Shown: positions 25,039 to 33,185 of the stretch, one piece after another | Numbering within the stretch: position 1 is the stretch's first letter | Layout of the letters: each line of letters begins with the position of its first letter | Assembly (NCBI GenBank): GCA_964521285.1 | Contig: CAZFQS010000005.1 | Location: 132,241 to 196,240, forward strand | Direction of reading: 5' to 3' | DNA: 64,000 bases | Source: G020354785 sp964521285 | Lineage (GTDB): Bacteria > Bacteroidota > Bacteroidia > Bacteroidales > UBA10428 | The notes under the pieces: model-generated | The model's input: only the letters and a program-made list of their open reading frames with translations | Told to the model about the DNA's origin: nothing | Database searches by the model: none | Made by a program: the position numbers and the translations under genes

Positions 25039-25806
25039 ATGAAAAAGCTTATACCTATAGTACTTAAAATCATTCCCAGAAGGCACCTCATTAGGTTAAG
25101 CTATATTTTCATGAGAATAAGTGCATTATTTTATAAAGGAAATAATGTTGAATGCCCGGTTTGTAGCAGCCGGTTCTGTAAATTCCTTCCATATGGTCAC
25201 AATATAATAAGAGAAAATGCTTTGTGCCCTAAATGTCTGTCGCTGGAACGGCACAGATTAATGTGGCTGTTTCTCAGAGATAAAACCGATTTTTTTACCG
25301 CTAATCTTAAGGTTTTACATGTTGCCCCTGAGCAATGTTTTTATTCAAGATTTAAGAAACTGAATAATCTGGATTATATTACGGCAGATATGGAATCTCC
25401 TATTGCGGATATTAGACTGGATATCCAGAAAATGCCATTTGAAGATAATGAATTTGATGTAATAATATGTAACCATGTGCTGGAACATGTGGAAGATGAC
25501 AAAACAGCAATGTCAGAAATTCTGAGGGTACTTAAGAAGGGAGGATTTGCTCTTATGCACGTACCAATAGATTATTCAAGAAAGGAAACTTATGAAAACA
25601 ATACAATTACTGCCCCAAAGGAAAGGGACAAACATTTCAGGCAAAAAGATCATTATAGATTGTACGGCCTTGATTTTCCTGACAGACTGAAGGAAGCCGG
25701 ATTTAAAATCACAGATAATAATTATACAGACGAACTGGATAAAGAAACAATTGAAAGATACCGGTTAATTAAGAATGAATACATGTATGCTTACCGGAAA
25801 TATTAG
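25039..25806 (+). CDS. SAM-dependent methyltransferase with N-terminal zinc-ribbon-like segment
   Basis: A 255-residue class I methyltransferase. Residues about 39-72 hold paired cysteines (CPVCSSRFC ... CPKCLSLERHRLMW) that look like a zinc ribbon. The Rossmann-type domain follows with LKVLHVAPEQ (motif I in degenerate form), ITADMESPIADIRLDIQ (acidic ribose-binding end), FDVIICNHVLEHVEDDKTAM (motif IV) and VLKKGGFALMHVPID (motif V/VI). This Cys-rich plus Methyltransf_11 layout occurs in cell-surface polysaccharide loci, but here the gene stands alone, so the substrate is open. Confidence 0.8.
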   Translation: MKKLIPIVLKIIPRRHLIRLSYIFMRISALFYKGNNVECPVCSSRFCKFLPYGHNIIRENALCPKCLSLERHRLMWLFLRDKTDFFTANLKVLHVAPEQCFYSRFKKLNNLDYITADMESPIADIRLDIQKMPFEDNEFDVIICNHVLEHVEDDKTAMSEILRVLKKGGFALMHVPIDYSRKETYENNTITAPKERDKHFRQKDHYRLYGLDFPDRLKEAGFKITDNNYTDELDKETIERYRLIKNEYMYAYRKY

Positions 25807-25820
25807 ATTTTTTAATTTTT

Positions 25821-25853
25821 TTTTAATAAAATACAAATAATTATCTATATTTG
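25821..25853 (+). promoter_or_regulatory. Promoter of the ilv leader
   Basis: TTTT (25821-25824), a 21-base spacer and TATATTTG (25846-25853). The -7 is a perfect match and the -33 has one mismatch. Transcription would begin near 25860, giving a leader RNA of about 185 bases before ilvD. Confidence 0.55.
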
Positions 25854-25872
25854 TCAACCAAATTGTTTTAAA

Positions 25873-25935
25873 ATGAGAATTATCATAGTCATCGTGTCTG
25901 TCCTCGTGGTTAGCATTCTTAGGATGCTAAGGTAA
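25873..25935 (+). CDS. ilvL: ilv leader peptide (20 residues, rich in Ile, Val and Leu)
   Basis: ATG at 25873, stop TAA at 25933-25935; product MRIIIVIVSVLVVSILRMLR. Fourteen of its 20 residues are Ile, Val or Leu, the three end products of the pathway encoded downstream. It lies between a consensus promoter and a perfect terminator 30 bases past its stop, and the stop codon lies inside the candidate antiterminator strand. All of this is as expected for ribosome-mediated attenuation: stalling at the Ile/Val codons would release the antiterminator. The symbol is given by analogy. Confidence 0.85.
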   Translation: MRIIIVIVSVLVVSILRMLR

Positions 25936-25995
25936 GGATGGAACGTGCTATGATTTAATATATAAAGCCATTCTTACCAGTAAGAATGGCTTTTT
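25910..25995 (+). promoter_or_regulatory. ilv transcription attenuator: protector, antiterminator and terminator
   Basis: Alternative pairings can be read directly. Stem 1:2 is TTAGCAT (25910-25916) with ATGCTAA (25924-25930). The antiterminator is GGTAAGGATGG (25931-25941) with CCATTCTTACC (25968-25978), pairing over 11 bases with one G-U. The terminator is AAAGCCATTCTTA (25964-25976) with TAAGAATGGCTTT (25981-25993) and a T run. A further long-range pair ATCATAG (25882-25888) with CTATGAT (25948-25954) can close the whole leader. The strands are mutually exclusive, as attenuation requires. Confidence 0.85.
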
Positions 25996-26044
25996 CAGTT
26001 TTATATATCTGTTATAATTTATTATTAAAAAACAGAAAAATATT

Positions 26045-27868
26045 ATGCAAATCAGGTTAAGAAGTTCAGTTACTACCGAAGGCAGGCGAATGGCTGGAGC
26101 AAGAAGCCTTTGGAGAGCATCAGGTATGAAAGAAGAGCAATTCGGCAAGCCTATTATTGCTATAGTGAACTCGTTCACCCAGTTTGTGCCGGGGCACACT
26201 CATTTGCATGATATTGGTCAGCATATTAAGCATATTATTGAAAAACAGGGTTTTTATGCTGCAGAGTTCAATACAATTGCTATAGATGACGGTATTGCTA
26301 TGGGACATGACGGAATGTTATACTCTTTGCCTTCCCGTGAACTTATTGCAGACAGTGTTGAATATATGTGCAATGCGCATAAAGTAGATGCTATGATATG
26401 CATTAGCAATTGCGATAAAATTACTCCCGGCATGCTTATGGCCGCGGTACGGCTAAATATCCCTTCAATTTTTGTTTCCGGAGGGCCCATGGAAGCAGGA
26501 GTAATCAGAAATAAAAAATATGACCTGATTGATGCTATGGTAATGGCTGCTGATAAGAGTGTATCTGACAGGGAATTGTATGAAATTGAACTTAATGCCT
26601 GTCCGACCTGTGGTTCATGTTCAGGGATGTTTACAGCAAACTCTATGAATTGCCTTAATGAGGCAATCGGACTGGCCTTGCCTGGAAACGGAACAGTAGT
26701 GGCTACGCATAAAATACGGTTAACACTCTTTGAAAAAGCTGCTATGCAGATAGTCGAAAATACTAAAAAGTATTATGAAAAAGGGGATAAATCGGTATTA
26801 CCTCTTTCTATTGCTACTAAGGCTGCATTTACAAACGCTATGGCACTGGATATTGCTATGGGCGGTTCAACAAATACTGTTCTTCATATTCTGGCAATTG
26901 CAAATGAAGCAGGAGTCAGCTTTACTATGAAAGATATAGATAAACTGTCAGGGAAAATACCAGTTTTATGTAAAGTTGCACCCAGCTCGCACTACCATGT
27001 TGAAGATGTGAACCGCGCAGGTGGTATTTTGGGTATTATGGGAGAACTTGAACGGGGTAATTTAATAGATACATCAGCAAAAAGGGTAGACGGACTAACT
27101 CTTGGGGCCGCTATTGAAAAATATGATATAACAAGAGATACAGCAATAAAAGAAGCTGAAAAATTATATATGAGTGCACCATCAGGGAAAAGGAATCTGA
27201 AATTGGGTTCTCAAAATAACAGTTGGGAGCCTGAACGTGACAGACAAAACGGGTGTATTAGAAGTATAGAAAATTGTTACAGCACAGATGGAGGGCTGGC
27301 TGTTCTTTTTGGCAATATTGCACGCAATGGGTGTGTTGTCAAAACAGCAGGAGTGGATGAATCTCTATTTGTTTTTAAGGGCCCTGCTAAAATATATGAA
27401 TCCCAGGAATCGGCTTGCGACGATATCCTTGGGGGCAAATTGGTGCCCGGAGATGCTGTTGTAATAAGATATGAAGGACCTAAAGGTGGTCCGGGTATGC
27501 AGGAAATGCTGTATCCGACTTCCTATATCAGATCAAAAGGCCTGGGGAAAGAATGTGCTTTAATAACTGACGGGCGATTCTCAGGAGGCACATCCGGATT
27601 GTCAGTTGGACACGTTTCCCCGGAAGCTGCTTCAGGCGGTGAAATAGGGTTGTTAAAAGACGGAGATATCATAGAGATAAATATTCCTGCAAGAAAGATA
27701 AACGTATTTCTCTCTGATGAAGAATTAGAGAACAGGAGAAAAGAAGAGGGAAAAAGAGGTGATAAGGCTTTTACTCCTTTAAAAAGAAAAAGAAATATTT
27801 CAAAAGCACTTAAGGCTTATGCAAAGCTTGTTACATCAGCTGATGCAGGAGCAATAAGAGTTATTTAA
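26045..27868 (+). CDS. ilvD: Dihydroxy-acid dehydratase
   Basis: Third enzyme of isoleucine/valine synthesis (EC 4.2.1.9), an iron-sulfur dehydratase that turns 2,3-dihydroxy acids into 2-keto acids. The 607-residue length is normal. Cluster and metal-binding segments: AIVNSFTQFVPGHTHLHDIG, AIDDGIAMGHDGM, MICISNCDKITPGML and ACPTCGSCSGMFTANSMNC. C-terminal TDGRFSGGTSGLSVGHVSPEAA is conserved. It is the first gene of the attenuator-controlled operon ilvD-ilvB-ilvN-ilvC. Confidence 0.97.
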   Translation: MQIRLRSSVTTEGRRMAGARSLWRASGMKEEQFGKPIIAIVNSFTQFVPGHTHLHDIGQHIKHIIEKQGFYAAEFNTIAIDDGIAMGHDGMLYSLPSRELIADSVEYMCNAHKVDAMICISNCDKITPGMLMAAVRLNIPSIFVSGGPMEAGVIRNKKYDLIDAMVMAADKSVSDRELYEIELNACPTCGSCSGMFTANSMNCLNEAIGLALPGNGTVVATHKIRLTLFEKAAMQIVENTKKYYEKGDKSVLPLSIATKAAFTNAMALDIAMGGSTNTVLHILAIANEAGVSFTMKDIDKLSGKIPVLCKVAPSSHYHVEDVNRAGGILGIMGELERGNLIDTSAKRVDGLTLGAAIEKYDITRDTAIKEAEKLYMSAPSGKRNLKLGSQNNSWEPERDRQNGCIRSIENCYSTDGGLAVLFGNIARNGCVVKTAGVDESLFVFKGPAKIYESQESACDDILGGKLVPGDAVVIRYEGPKGGPGMQEMLYPTSYIRSKGLGKECALITDGRFSGGTSGLSVGHVSPEAASGGEIGLLKDGDIIEINIPARKINVFLSDEELENRRKEEGKRGDKAFTPLKRKRNISKALKAYAKLVTSADAGAIRVI

Positions 27869-27897
27869 TTTACAGCCATTATAAAAACATAATAAAA

Positions 27898-29637
27898 ATG
27901 AAAGAGCAAACAACAATAGCAGATATAGTAAAAAAAGCTAAAAAGAGTAAAATTTCAGGATCAGAAGCATTAATGCTGGCACTTTTAAAGGAAGACGTCG
28001 AAATTATATTTGGATATCCGGGCGGAGCAATAATGCCGGTATATGATGCATTAATGGACCACAAAGATAAGATAAGACATATTTTAACACGTCATGAACA
28101 GGGAGCTATTCACGCTGCACAGGGTTATGCCAGAGTTACCGGCAAGGTAGGTGTATGTATGACAACCTCAGGTCCGGGTGCTACAAATCTTATAACAGGT
28201 ATTGCAGATGCTATGATGGACTCAACACCAATAGTCTGTATTACGGGCCAGGTAACTGCTCCTCTGCTGGGATCAGATGCTTTTCAGGAAACAGATGTAG
28301 TTGGTATATCAATGCCTGTTACAAAGTGGAATTATTTAATTACACGGGCTGACGAAATTCCTGAAGTAATTGCCCAGGCATTTTATATTGCAAGCACTGG
28401 CAGACCGGGTCCTGTTGTTATAGATTTAGCAAAAAATGCACAGTTTGGCGAAATGTTCTTTAAGTATAAAAAATGTACATCCATTAGAAGCTATGTTGCA
28501 AGACCCGAAATCAATAAAGATAAGATTAAAGAAGCCGCAAGATTGATTAACCAGGCAAAAAAACCTTATGTATTATTTGGGCAGGGTGTTATACTCGGCG
28601 GAGCAGAAAAGGAATTCAGAGCCTTTATTGAAAAATCCGGTATTCCTGCAGCATGGACTATTCTTGGTAAATCCGCTTTGCCTACCAATCATCCGTTAAA
28701 TGTTGGTATGCTGGGTATGCATGGTAACTACGGGACAAATATAAAGAGTAACGAATGCGATGTGCTGATTGCAATAGGCATGAGGTTTGACGATCGGGTT
28801 ACCGGAGACCTTAGTAAGTATGCAAAACAGGCTAAAGTTATCCATCTGGAATTAGACCCGGCAGAGATTAATAAAATTGTTAAGGCTCATATTGCTGTTC
28901 TTGGAGATGTTAAGGAAACCTTACCTTTGCTTACTGAACAAATTGAAAAAAAATCCTATGAATCGTGGATAAAAGAATTTAAGGATTGCGACAAGATAGA
29001 ATATGAAAAAGTCATTAACAAAGACTTTTACCCAACAAAACCGGGTATGACAATGGGAGAGGTTATGCGAATAATTACCGAAAAAACTGACGGGGAGGCA
29101 ATTATAGTAACTGATGTAGGACAACAACAAATGTTTGCATCCAGATATGCAAAACTGAACCATACGCGCAGTTTTGTTACTTCAGGAGGTCTGGGTACAA
29201 TGGGATTTGGATTACCTGCAGCCCATGGTGCAAAAATAGGAGCGCCGGACAGGGTTGTTATAGGAATTATTGGTGATGGAGGATTTCAGATGACTATTCA
29301 GGAACTTGCAACGATAAACCAGACTCAGGCTGCTGTAAAGATTGTACTTCTTAATAATACATATCTTGGTATGGTTCGGCAATGGCAGCAACTTTTCTTT
29401 AATAAAAGATATTCAGAAACACATCTGATGAATCCTGATTTTGTTAAGGTGGCTGAAGGTTTTGGAATTAAAGGCAAGAGAATTATGGAAAGAAATACTC
29501 TTGAAAGTGGGATAGAAGAAATGCTAAATTATAAAGGGCCATTTCTGCTTGAGGTAGAAATTGAAAAAGAGGCAAATGTTTTTCCCATGGTTCCGGCCGG
29601 AGCCTCAGTATCTGATGTTATTCTTAATCCTGAATAG
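27898..29637 (+). CDS. ilvB: Acetolactate synthase large subunit
   Basis: Thiamine-diphosphate enzyme (EC 2.2.1.6; 579 residues) that condenses pyruvate with pyruvate or 2-oxobutyrate. The N-terminal TPP-pyrimidine domain has IFGYPGGAIMPVYDAL and HEQGAIHAAQGYAR (catalytic Glu); the middle FAD/transhydrogenase-like domain spans about residues 205-345. The C-terminal TPP-pyrophosphate domain has the GDGGFQMTIQELATINQ ... LLNNTYLGMVRQWQ motif. It follows ilvD by 29 bases and lies 50 bases before the regulatory subunit. Confidence 0.97.
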   Translation: MKEQTTIADIVKKAKKSKISGSEALMLALLKEDVEIIFGYPGGAIMPVYDALMDHKDKIRHILTRHEQGAIHAAQGYARVTGKVGVCMTTSGPGATNLITGIADAMMDSTPIVCITGQVTAPLLGSDAFQETDVVGISMPVTKWNYLITRADEIPEVIAQAFYIASTGRPGPVVIDLAKNAQFGEMFFKYKKCTSIRSYVARPEINKDKIKEAARLINQAKKPYVLFGQGVILGGAEKEFRAFIEKSGIPAAWTILGKSALPTNHPLNVGMLGMHGNYGTNIKSNECDVLIAIGMRFDDRVTGDLSKYAKQAKVIHLELDPAEINKIVKAHIAVLGDVKETLPLLTEQIEKKSYESWIKEFKDCDKIEYEKVINKDFYPTKPGMTMGEVMRIITEKTDGEAIIVTDVGQQQMFASRYAKLNHTRSFVTSGGLGTMGFGLPAAHGAKIGAPDRVVIGIIGDGGFQMTIQELATINQTQAAVKIVLLNNTYLGMVRQWQQLFFNKRYSETHLMNPDFVKVAEGFGIKGKRIMERNTLESGIEEMLNYKGPFLLEVEIEKEANVFPMVPAGASVSDVILNPE

Positions 29638-29687
29638 AGTATTAACTTAGATCTATACTACAATAATTAGACTTAAAATCCGGGAAA

Positions 29688-30248
29688 ATGAAAAAAACAT
29701 ATACAATAACAGCCTTTTCGGAAAACCATGTTGGCCTGTTAAACAGAATTACTATTATTTTTACCAGAAGACATGTTAACATTGAATCTCTTACAGTGTC
29801 TGCATCAGCCATAAAAGGAATTCATAAATTTACAATAGTAGTTTACGGTGAGAAACTGAAAGTTGAAAAGGTTGTCAATCAGATTGAAAAGCTTGTTGAG
29901 GTCCTTAAGGCTTATTATCATACTGATAATGAGATAATATACCAGGAAATAGCACTTTACAAGGTACCAACCAAAGCATTACTGAATAGTAATACTCTGG
30001 AAACAACTATCAGGAATCATAATGCACGTATTCTGGAAGTAGCACCTGAGTTTATAGTTATTGAAAAGACCGGCCATAAGGAAGAGACACAGGAATTGTT
30101 TAAAGAATTAAATAAATATGGGGTAAAACAGTTTACACGCTCCGGAAGAGTGGCAATAACCAGGTCAGCAAAAGAGCTTTTGAGTACATATCTTAAAGGA
30201 GTGGAAAAAGCTCAATCTATACATATTACTAATAATAACAATGAATAA
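29688..30248 (+). CDS. ilvN: Acetolactate synthase small (regulatory) subunit
   Basis: A 186-residue subunit that binds to the catalytic subunit and confers valine feedback. The N-terminal ACT domain reads YTITAFSENHVGLLNRITIIFTRR (about residues 4-27) then NIESLTVSAS. The C-terminal domain (about 85-175) contains QEIALYKVPTKALL and the GHKEETQELFKEL segment. In-operon position between ilvB and ilvC. Confidence 0.93.
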   Translation: MKKTYTITAFSENHVGLLNRITIIFTRRHVNIESLTVSASAIKGIHKFTIVVYGEKLKVEKVVNQIEKLVEVLKAYYHTDNEIIYQEIALYKVPTKALLNSNTLETTIRNHNARILEVAPEFIVIEKTGHKEETQELFKELNKYGVKQFTRSGRVAITRSAKELLSTYLKGVEKAQSIHITNNNNE

Positions 30249-30259
30249 TTAATTAAACT

Positions 30260-31306
30260 ATGGCTAAAATAAATTTTGGAGGAGTTGAAGAAAACATAAT
30301 AACTCGCGAAGAATTTCCTTTGTCTAAAGCACAAAAAACCTTACAAAATGAGGTTGTTGCAGTTATTGGATATGGTGTCCAGGGACCTGCCCAGTCACTA
30401 AACATGAAAGACAATGGTATTAATGTCATTGTCGGTCAGGCACCCGAGTTCAGGAAAGACTGGGACAGGGCTGTAAATGACGGATGGATACCAGGTAAAA
30501 CATTATTCCCCATAGAAGAAGCAGCTGAAAAAGGTACTATTATTCAGTATCTTGTTTCCGATGCAGCACAAAAAGCAATATGGCCCAAATTAAAACCTTG
30601 TTTGAAAGAAGGGGACGCGTTATATTTTTCTCATGGCTTTTCGATTACCTATAAAGATCAAACAGGTGTAGTTCCGCCGGATAATATTGATGTAATTCTT
30701 GTCGCCCCTAAAGGTTCGGGTACAAGCGTCAGGAGAAACTTCCTGGCAGGCTCGGGAATTAACTCAAGTTATGCCGTATATCAGGATTACACAGGAAAAG
30801 CACTGGACAGAACACTTGCCCTGGGCATTGCCATTGGTTCGGGATATTTATTCCCCACGACATTTGAAAATGAAGTTTATAGTGACTTAACGGGAGAAAG
30901 AGGTGTTTTAATGGGGGCACTGGCAGGAATTATGGAAGCACAGTATGATGTGCTGCGTGAAAACGGGCATAGCCCCAGTGAGGCATTTAATGAATCTGTT
31001 GAGGAGCTGACTCAAAGCTTAATAAGACTGGTAGATGAAAACGGAATGGACTGGATGTATTCAAATTGCAGTGCAACAGCCCAGAGAGGGGCACTGGACT
31101 GGCTGCCAAAATTTAAAGGAGCTGTCTTACCTGTTTTCAAAAAATTGTATAAAAGAGTAAAGAAAGGTGAAGAAACAAAAATCGTTTTGAAAAAAACCGG
31201 ACATCCCAATTATAGAGAGGAGTTAGATGCTGAATTAAGGAAAATGAGAGAATCAGAGATGTGGCAGGCCGGGGCCCAGGTAAGAAAACTAAGACCAAAG
31301 AAATAA
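30260..31306 (+). CDS. ilvC: Ketol-acid reductoisomerase
   Basis: NADPH- and magnesium-dependent isomeroreductase (EC 1.1.1.86; 348 residues). N-terminal Rossmann domain with VVAVIGYGVQGPAQSLNMKDNG (about residues 31-52), then DVILVAPKGSGTSVRR. The C-terminal knotted helical domain has DLTGERGVLMGALAGIMEAQYD with acidic metal ligands, and SNCSATAQRGALDW. This belongs to the KARI form common in Bacteroidota. It ends the ilv operon and is followed by a terminator. Confidence 0.95.
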   Translation: MAKINFGGVEENIITREEFPLSKAQKTLQNEVVAVIGYGVQGPAQSLNMKDNGINVIVGQAPEFRKDWDRAVNDGWIPGKTLFPIEEAAEKGTIIQYLVSDAAQKAIWPKLKPCLKEGDALYFSHGFSITYKDQTGVVPPDNIDVILVAPKGSGTSVRRNFLAGSGINSSYAVYQDYTGKALDRTLALGIAIGSGYLFPTTFENEVYSDLTGERGVLMGALAGIMEAQYDVLRENGHSPSEAFNESVEELTQSLIRLVDENGMDWMYSNCSATAQRGALDWLPKFKGAVLPVFKKLYKRVKKGEETKIVLKKTGHPNYREELDAELRKMRESEMWQAGAQVRKLRPKK

Positions 31307-31344
31307 CTTAACACCTGACATCTAATAAATATATTCGACATAAT

Positions 31345-31380
31345 AAAAAGCAGTCTTCCGGCCGGCAGATTGCTTTTTTG
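31345..31380 (+). terminator. Terminator after ilvC
   Basis: AAAAAGCA (31345-31352) pairs with TGCTTTTT (31371-31378). An inner TCT/AGA and CC/GG stem encloses GGCC, and the T run completes the element. The same T run supplies the -33 TTTG of the next promoter. Confidence 0.8.
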
Positions 31381-31410
31381 TTAACCTAATATTTAAATTA
31401 TATACCTTTG
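31377..31410 (+). promoter_or_regulatory. Promoter for the rhomboid gene
   Basis: TTTG (31377-31380), a 22-base spacer and TACCTTTG (31403-31410). The spacer is slightly long but both boxes are perfect. Confidence 0.5.
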
Positions 31411-31448
31411 TTGCTAAATCAATAAGACAATAAATTTATCAGGGAAAG

Positions 31449-32120
31449 TTGGATTTTGAAGAAAAAAACATAGAAAAAAAAAGATTCCTTTATAGCCTGG
31501 TTTTTCCATTATTTTTCCTTGTTCTTCTGTGGACAATTAAACTTATTGAGATTATAGATAATCAGAACTTTATGTATTATGGTATCTATCCCAGAAGACT
31601 TGACGGATTAATTGGCATTTTAACTTCACCGCTGATACACGGGAGTCTGAATCATATTATTGACAATTCTATACCTTTGTTTTTTCTCTCTCTTGCAGTA
31701 TTCTACTTTTATAATAAAGTTGCATACAGTGTTTTTTTCCTGACATATTTTTTTAATGGTATTACAGTATGGCTGTTTGCAAGATCTGCTTATCATATAG
31801 GAGCAAGCGGACTAGTATATGGTTTTGGATCATTTTTGTTCTTTAGCGGTATAATAAGACAGAACATTAATTTGCTGGCAATTTCTCTGTTAGTTGTTTT
31901 TCTTTATGGAAGTATGGTATGGGGGATTTTTCCATATCAGGTTGATGTATCATGGGAATCGCATTTTTTAGGCGGACTTATAGGTTTTATACTTTCATTT
32001 GTATACAGAAAAGAAGGTCCTCAGATGATAAAGCATAAGTGGGAAGAGGAAGAGGATGATGAATTAGAGGAGGAAGATGAGTATACGGAAGATAATAATG
32101 AGGAGATTAATAGAGATTAA
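31449..32120 (+). CDS. Rhomboid family intramembrane serine protease
   Basis: A 223-residue multi-pass protease with about six helices. Active-site features: HIGASGLVYGFG (GASG with the nucleophilic serine, about residue 120), SWESHFLGGLIGFI with the catalytic His (about 176), and SLNHIIDNSIPLFF, the conserved HxxxN of helix 2. The C-terminal 35 residues are almost wholly acidic (EEEEDDELEEEDEYTEDNNE). The start is a TTG at 31449: an in-frame TAA lies six codons upstream, the first internal Met comes after helix 1, and AGGGAAAG immediately precedes the TTG. Substrate unknown. Confidence 0.88.
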   Translation: MDFEEKNIEKKRFLYSLVFPLFFLVLLWTIKLIEIIDNQNFMYYGIYPRRLDGLIGILTSPLIHGSLNHIIDNSIPLFFLSLAVFYFYNKVAYSVFFLTYFFNGITVWLFARSAYHIGASGLVYGFGSFLFFSGIIRQNINLLAISLLVVFLYGSMVWGIFPYQVDVSWESHFLGGLIGFILSFVYRKEGPQMIKHKWEEEEDDELEEEDEYTEDNNEEINRD

Positions 32121-32216
32121 GTAAATATTTTAATTTGTCTTCTCATGCAAATGAGTAATTTCTATTATTTTTGAATATAGAAAATTTTAAATATTAAAAT
32201 TAAAAGAGATTATATA

Positions 32217-33179
32217 ATGAAAATTATCTGCCCCATTTTTCTGTCGTTCATTTTTTTAAACCAGGTTTTATCTCAGCCAATTTTTGAAACAAAAAATAAA
32301 CAGATTATTATTAAGCAAAATGTGAAATCCCAGACAAACTGGGATTATAATTTTATTAAAGACAAGCCATCATCAAAAGGAAATAAGACATCATATACTA
32401 GATATAATTCCAGAGGCGATATTGTTGAATTTGTAACTTATAAGTTAAGAGACACGCTGACATATGAAACTTATGAATATAACACTGAAGGTTATAGAGT
32501 TGATTATACAAAACATAAAGGAGGTAAAAAAAATATATCCTACCGGAAAATTTCAGATTATGATGATTATGGTAATGTAATTTTAGAACAGGGATTTGAT
32601 GGAAGTGAGAAATTTAAAAATACTTATGAATACAATGATGAAGGTAAACTCGGAGAAATTAATTACTATGTGGATAATCAGTCAAACGAAAAAAGAGTTT
32701 TTGAACAAGATGATAATATTACTAATGTTACTGTTTATAATTCGACCGACGAAATAACATCGTACATGTTATTGAAATATGATGGCAATGGTAATTTAAT
32801 TGAAGAAATACAATATGATGCAAATAAAAATCCGCTGGAGAGCCGAATCTTTGTATATAATAATGAATCAAAAGTTGTAAGTGAAGTGAAATACAGGGAG
32901 GGAAATTTTTTTTATAAATTAACATATTTATATGATTCTACCGGCGAGCTTATTAATATTGATGAAGAAAATACAGAGAACAGCAGATATATTAAAAAGA
33001 ATTTCAAATATGACGATAGAGGTTTTCTTATTGAAATGAACTGGCGGAGAAATCCCGGGGAAGAATTCAATACTAGAAATTATACATATGACAATGAAGG
33101 ATTATGCACCCAGGTTCTGACTTATTATCCAAGCACCAGATTTAAAGTACTAACAAAATATGAGTATGAGTTCTATTAA
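32217..33179 (+). CDS. Secreted protein with degenerate YD-type repeats
   Basis: A 320-residue protein with signal peptide (FLSFIFLNQVLSQ). The body consists of about ten repeats of a 20-25 residue unit of the form Y(E/K)YDxxG(N/K)LxEIxxY, e.g. YEYNDEGKLGEINYY, LKYDGNGNLIEEIQYD and FKYDDRGFLIEMNW. These resemble the YD/RHS repeats that form beta-sheet shells, in a very short version without toxin or core domains. Probably a periplasmic or surface protein of unknown role. It ends six bases before a convergent ABC permease gene. Confidence 0.65.
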   Translation: MKIICPIFLSFIFLNQVLSQPIFETKNKQIIIKQNVKSQTNWDYNFIKDKPSSKGNKTSYTRYNSRGDIVEFVTYKLRDTLTYETYEYNTEGYRVDYTKHKGGKKNISYRKISDYDDYGNVILEQGFDGSEKFKNTYEYNDEGKLGEINYYVDNQSNEKRVFEQDDNITNVTVYNSTDEITSYMLLKYDGNGNLIEEIQYDANKNPLESRIFVYNNESKVVSEVKYREGNFFYKLTYLYDSTGELINIDEENTENSRYIKKNFKYDDRGFLIEMNWRRNPGEEFNTRNYTYDNEGLCTQVLTYYPSTRFKVLTKYEYEFY

Positions 33180-33185
33180 TCTGAC

